8,064 nt of DNA from an uncultured Olegusella sp. (GTDB taxonomy: Bacteria > Actinomycetota > Coriobacteriia > Coriobacteriales > Atopobiaceae): the NCBI RefSeq assembly GCF_947253395.1, contig NZ_CAMXYY010000067.1, positions 1-8,064 on the forward strand. The letters are read 5' to 3'. This document shows positions 5,286-8,064 of this stretch, in pieces. The position numbers were made by a program, and so were the translations under genes. Every line of letters starts with the position of its first letter. Position 1 is the stretch's first letter. The notes below the pieces were generated by a model. The model made no database searches, was not told where the DNA came from, and saw nothing but the letters and a program-made list of their open reading frames with translations.

Positions 5286-6551
5286 ATGACTGTACCTAAA
5301 GTTGCCTTTCACAATTTGGGCTGTCGACTCAATAGGTTGGAGCTTGATCTTATTGCCGATGAGCTAGAAGATGCGGGCTGCATGATTGTGTCTGAGGATG
5401 AAGCAGACGCAATTGTGGTCAACACCTGTGCTGTCACTAACGAAGCGGAGGCAAAATGCCGCAAAGTGGTCCGATATTTGAGCAGACTTGAATCTCATCC
5501 TCTTGTCTTTGTAACTGGTTGTGATGCAAGCTTGTTTGGCAATGAGTTACAAGCACTCAGTTCCTCTGTACGTGTAGTGACCGAAAAATCTATAGTTGCA
5601 GCAAAGCTTTTAGCCGAGCTTGATAGTGATAGCGATTTCACTTCTCATACAACTTGTCACCATGCAGGTGTAACTCCTACAGGTCGAACGCGTCCAGGTA
5701 TCAAAATTCAGGATGGTTGTGATAATCGCTGTACCTACTGCATCATTTGGAAAGCGCGTGGCAAAGCAAACTCTTTGGCTCCTGAGTACGTACTGGATTC
5801 TATACACAAAGCTGTGTCAGGAGGTGCACCTGAAGTTGTACTTTCTGGTGTAAATCTCGGCAGCTATCGCATGCCTGGTTCTAAAAATGCCAGCGATTTG
5901 CCTGCTCTACTGCAACGCATTTTGCAAGAAACCAAGGTGGAACGTATTCGTTTATCTTCGATAGAGCCCCCTGATGTCACAGAGGAGCTTGTTGATGTGA
6001 TGGCGAAATCTGATGGACGCATTGCCCCTTTTTTGCATATATGTCTTCAAGCTGGTTCTGATAGGACTTTACGACGTATGGCACGTGTGTATGATATCCA
6101 GCTGTATCGCAAGGTAGTGCAATGTGCTCGTGCTGCTCTGCCAGAACTTGCACTGGGTTGCGATCTTATCGTGGGCTTTCCTGGTGAGACTGATGAAGAC
6201 TTTGAAGCGAGCCTGGCATTTTGCGAAGAAATGCAGTTTGCAAAAATGCATGTTTTTCGTTATTCCAAACGTCCAGGTACCCCAGCAGCAATGATGCCCA
6301 ATCAAGTGCCTGCACAGCTTATGTCAGTGCGTGCTCGTAGAATACGCGAACTTGCTCGTAGAATGCGTCATCAGCAAGCAGAACTTTGTCTTGGTCGCGA
6401 GGAGCTTGTGGTGGTACAGTCGCAGGGACGAGGTATATCTGGTGGTCTTTTTGATGTGCTATTAGATCCTTGTATTCCTGTAGGTTCTCTAGTTCGCGTG
6501 GTGCCTCATAGTATCTGCGAAGATTTTAGCTTGGATGCACGGACGATTTAA
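5286..6551 (+). CDS. mtaB: tRNA (N6-threonylcarbamoyladenosine(37)-C2)-methylthiotransferase MtaB
   Basis: 421 residues. A radical-SAM methylthiotransferase that adds a methylthio group to t6A37 of ANN-decoding tRNAs. The N-terminal UPF0004 domain has its three cluster cysteines at C13 (LGCRLN), C48 (NTCAVT) and C79 (TGCDA). The radical-SAM CxxxCxxC is C145/C149/C152 (DGCDNRCTYC). The SAM-binding and barrel motifs VVLSGVNLGSY (184-194), HICLQAGSD (251-259) and DLIVGFPGETDEDF (293-306) follow. The short HNLGCRLNRLE start is typical of the MtaB branch rather than MiaB or RimO. The position after CxxC usually reads IIP; here it is IIW. The C-terminal TRAM-like region (about 370-421) is short and divergent. 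No clear SD precedes ATG 5286, so translation may be coupled to dnaJ, whose stop is 12 bases upstream. Confidence 0.92.
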   Translation: MTVPKVAFHNLGCRLNRLELDLIADELEDAGCMIVSEDEADAIVVNTCAVTNEAEAKCRKVVRYLSRLESHPLVFVTGCDASLFGNELQALSSSVRVVTEKSIVAAKLLAELDSDSDFTSHTTCHHAGVTPTGRTRPGIKIQDGCDNRCTYCIIWKARGKANSLAPEYVLDSIHKAVSGGAPEVVLSGVNLGSYRMPGSKNASDLPALLQRILQETKVERIRLSSIEPPDVTEELVDVMAKSDGRIAPFLHICLQAGSDRTLRRMARVYDIQLYRKVVQCARAALPELALGCDLIVGFPGETDEDFEASLAFCEEMQFAKMHVFRYSKRPGTPAAMMPNQVPAQLMSVRARRIRELARRMRHQQAELCLGREELVVVQSQGRGISGGLFDVLLDPCIPVGSLVRVVPHSICEDFSLDARTI

Positions 6552-6628
6552 TACTTGCTGGTATGCAAAGGTGCTAAGCGTGGTACATTCAATTTCATAA
6601 AACAATTTGTCTTTGGATTTCAATTGAG

Positions 6629-6657
6629 TTTAGAGACAATGATGAGGCAGTTATAGT
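6629..6657 (+). promoter_or_regulatory. Possible promoter before phoH
   Basis: TATAGT (6652-6657) is a 5/6 match to the -10, with TTTAGA (6629-6634, 4/6) 17 bp upstream, inside the 123-base gap between mtaB and phoH. The implied start near 6664 would fall on the SD, giving an almost absent leader, which weakens the idea. No terminator was found in this gap, so read-through from mtaB is also plausible. Confidence 0.3.
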
Positions 6658-6674
6658 CATACCAAGGAGGGTTC

Positions 6675-7634
6675 TTGCAGCCAACACGAGCGCGTTTGAC
6701 CATACCTGATTCGATAGATCCGCTAAGCCTAACAGGTCCTGCAGACACTTTGTTACGTCGCGTTGATGCAGCCTTTGATGCGATGGTTACGGTTCGCGGG
6801 GATCAGATTGCCATCACAGGCCCATCTGAGGTTGTAGAGCAGCTGACCTCTGTCTTTTATCGCTTGATTTCTCGTGCCGAAGATGGAGACCCTCTTGACG
6901 AGCAAGAGGTTGATCTCATTATTGAGCAGGTCTTACATGGCGCACCTGCGATGCAGTCTTTATCGGGCGACATACTGCTGACGCATCGCGGCCGTACCGT
7001 GCGACCCAAGACCGAAGGCCAACGTCAGTATGTGGATGCAATACGTACGCATCGCATTACCTTTGGTCTTGGTCCAGCAGGTACTGGCAAGACCTATCTG
7101 GCAATGGCGATGGCAGTGGCTGCGCTCAAGCGTCATGAGGTAGCACGCATCGTTCTCGCTCGTCCTGTGGTTGAGGCAGGAGAGTCTCTTGGATATCTGC
7201 CAGGTACCTTGCAGGAAAAACTCGATCCTTATGTACGTCCTCTTTATGACGCACTTTTTGACATGACCGATGCTGAGCGTGCAACCACAATGATTGAGCA
7301 GGGTATCATTGAAATATCGCCTTTAGCTTTTATGCGTGGACGTACCTTTAATGATTCTTTTGTCATTCTTGATGAGGCACAGAATACCACGCCCGACCAG
7401 ATGAAGATGTTTTTAACCCGTTTGGGGGTCTCTTCAACGTTTGTTATTACAGGCGATGCCAGTCAGCGTGACTTATTGGGCGAAAGCGGCATTCATTCAG
7501 CTCGCGAAGTGCTCAGATCTGTCAATGAGGTTGCCTTTGTGGATCTTGGTCGAGATGATATCGTTCGTCATTCTCTGGTAGCAAAAATTGTTGAAGCATA
7601 TGCTGCGGCTGAGCAAAACAAGCGTAGTCGATAG
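6675..7634 (+). CDS. phoH: PhoH-family ATPase (PhoH-like/YbeZ)
   Basis: 319 residues, usual for PhoH/YbeZ. The N-terminal part (about 1-95) is the accessory domain of this family. The P-loop core has Walker A GPAGTGKT at 133-140, the ARPVVEAGESLGYLPG stretch (162-177) typical of PhoH, Walker B FVILDEAQN at 229-237, sensor-I-like ITGD at 258-261 and DIVRH at 295-299. PhoH proteins are cytosolic ATPases whose genes usually lie beside ybeY. They are thought to act as an RNA helicase or partner in rRNA metabolism together with YbeY. The start is TTG 6675 after a near-perfect SD, AAGGAGG (6664-6670), only 4 bases away, a slightly short spacing. No better ATG or GTG with an SD is in frame. ybeY starts 8 bases after the stop and its SD overlaps the phoH stop codon, so the pair is an operon. 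Confidence 0.94.
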   Translation: MQPTRARLTIPDSIDPLSLTGPADTLLRRVDAAFDAMVTVRGDQIAITGPSEVVEQLTSVFYRLISRAEDGDPLDEQEVDLIIEQVLHGAPAMQSLSGDILLTHRGRTVRPKTEGQRQYVDAIRTHRITFGLGPAGTGKTYLAMAMAVAALKRHEVARIVLARPVVEAGESLGYLPGTLQEKLDPYVRPLYDALFDMTDAERATTMIEQGIIEISPLAFMRGRTFNDSFVILDEAQNTTPDQMKMFLTRLGVSSTFVITGDASQRDLLGESGIHSAREVLRSVNEVAFVDLGRDDIVRHSLVAKIVEAYAAAEQNKRSR

Positions 7635-7642
7635 GAGATGAG

Positions 7643-8064
7643 ATGGCTTACGAATATGACATTAGTAGCAACGATGGTGCCGAACTGCTTGTGAGCGAGC
7701 AAGAAATAGAAGATATCGTTGATCTTGTTCTTAAGGAAGAGGGGATTACGCGCCCCTGTATGGTCTCTATCTCTTTTGTAAGTAATGAACGTATCCAAAA
7801 ACTCAACGCTGAATGGCGTGGTCAGGATATGCCCACAGATGTTATCTCTCTTGAATGTGAGCGTCCTGATGAGCCCGGCCTAGGCGAGGGCGTACCTTGT
7901 GAGCTAGGTGATATCGTCATTGCCTCTGAGTATGTCGCACAGCAAGCGGCAGGTTTTGGTACCACGGCTGCGGACGAGTGCCGTATGTTGCTGGTACATG
8001 GTCTTCTTCATCTGCTGGGTTATGACCATCTTGAGGACGGCGAGGCAGAGGAAATGGAAGCTCG
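7643..8064 (+). CDS. ybeY: Endoribonuclease YbeY (3' end outside window)
   Basis: The first 140 residues are present and the frame runs off the right edge. The zinc-binding signature HGLLHLLGYDH (119-129) supplies the three metal His residues H119, H123 and H129. The family motifs TDVISL (65-70, usually TDVLSF) and LGDIVIA (88-94) are in order. YbeY is a metal-dependent RNase needed for 16S rRNA 3'-end maturation and 70S ribosome quality control. ATG 7643 is taken as the start, with AGGAG (7633-7637) 5 bases upstream overlapping the phoH stop TAG. An out-of-frame ATG at 7638 lies between them. The N-terminal extension of about 20 residues before the core strand is common in actinobacterial members. 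In related genomes era and diacylglycerol kinase genes often follow; that cannot be seen here. Confidence 0.95.
   Translation, partial: MAYEYDISSNDGAELLVSEQEIEDIVDLVLKEEGITRPCMVSISFVSNERIQKLNAEWRGQDMPTDVISLECERPDEPGLGEGVPCELGDIVIASEYVAQQAAGFGTTAADECRMLLVHGLLHLLGYDHLEDGEAEEMEA

Overview
The window looks like chromosomal DNA of a low-to-moderate GC actinobacterium, most likely class Coriobacteriia (Atopobium/Fannyhessea/Olsenella-like). This is inferred from the gene order dnaJ - mtaB - phoH - ybeY, the codon usage, GTG/TTG starts with strong Shine-Dalgarno (SD) sequences, and the protein flavour. No rRNA or species marker is present, so the assignment is tentative.

Left part (1-1961) is accessory-like. 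It holds the tail of a gene resembling a FabF-type ketoacyl synthase, then a probable fluoride riboswitch directly in front of a single-copy fluC/crcB fluoride channel gene. Next comes a decayed stretch with a minus-strand remnant of an Abi_2 (AbiD/AbiF-type HEPN) phage-abortive-infection gene, which carries a TGA inside its RNxxxH motif. After that are a few tiny ATGA-overlapping ORFs of unknown meaning and a 31-bp tandem repeat with a degenerate inverted copy. The stretch reads like a graveyard of a mobile or defence island.

Middle part (1962-2955): a GtrA-family membrane protein and a second four-helix membrane protein lie 16 nt apart as a small operon, followed by tRNA-Val(CAC) with encoded CCA and a rho-independent terminator.

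Right part (2973-8064) is a core co-directional block: two tandem DnaJ-family genes, mtaB (tRNA ct6A37 methylthiotransferase), phoH (PhoH-type ATPase) and ybeY (16S rRNA maturation endonuclease, cut by the window edge). The first DnaJ paralogue is unusual. It keeps the J domain and all four zinc motifs but loses most of its C-terminal substrate-binding domains, and ends in about three transmembrane segments. The second is a canonical DnaJ. The block joins protein folding, tRNA modification and ribosome quality control. The rsmE gene often found between dnaJ and mtaB in Gram-positive bacteria is absent here.

I do not see a complete, clearly new multi-gene system. The best leads are the membrane-anchored DnaJ, the riboswitch with a possible SD-sequestering switch, and the HEPN gene broken in its active-site motif.
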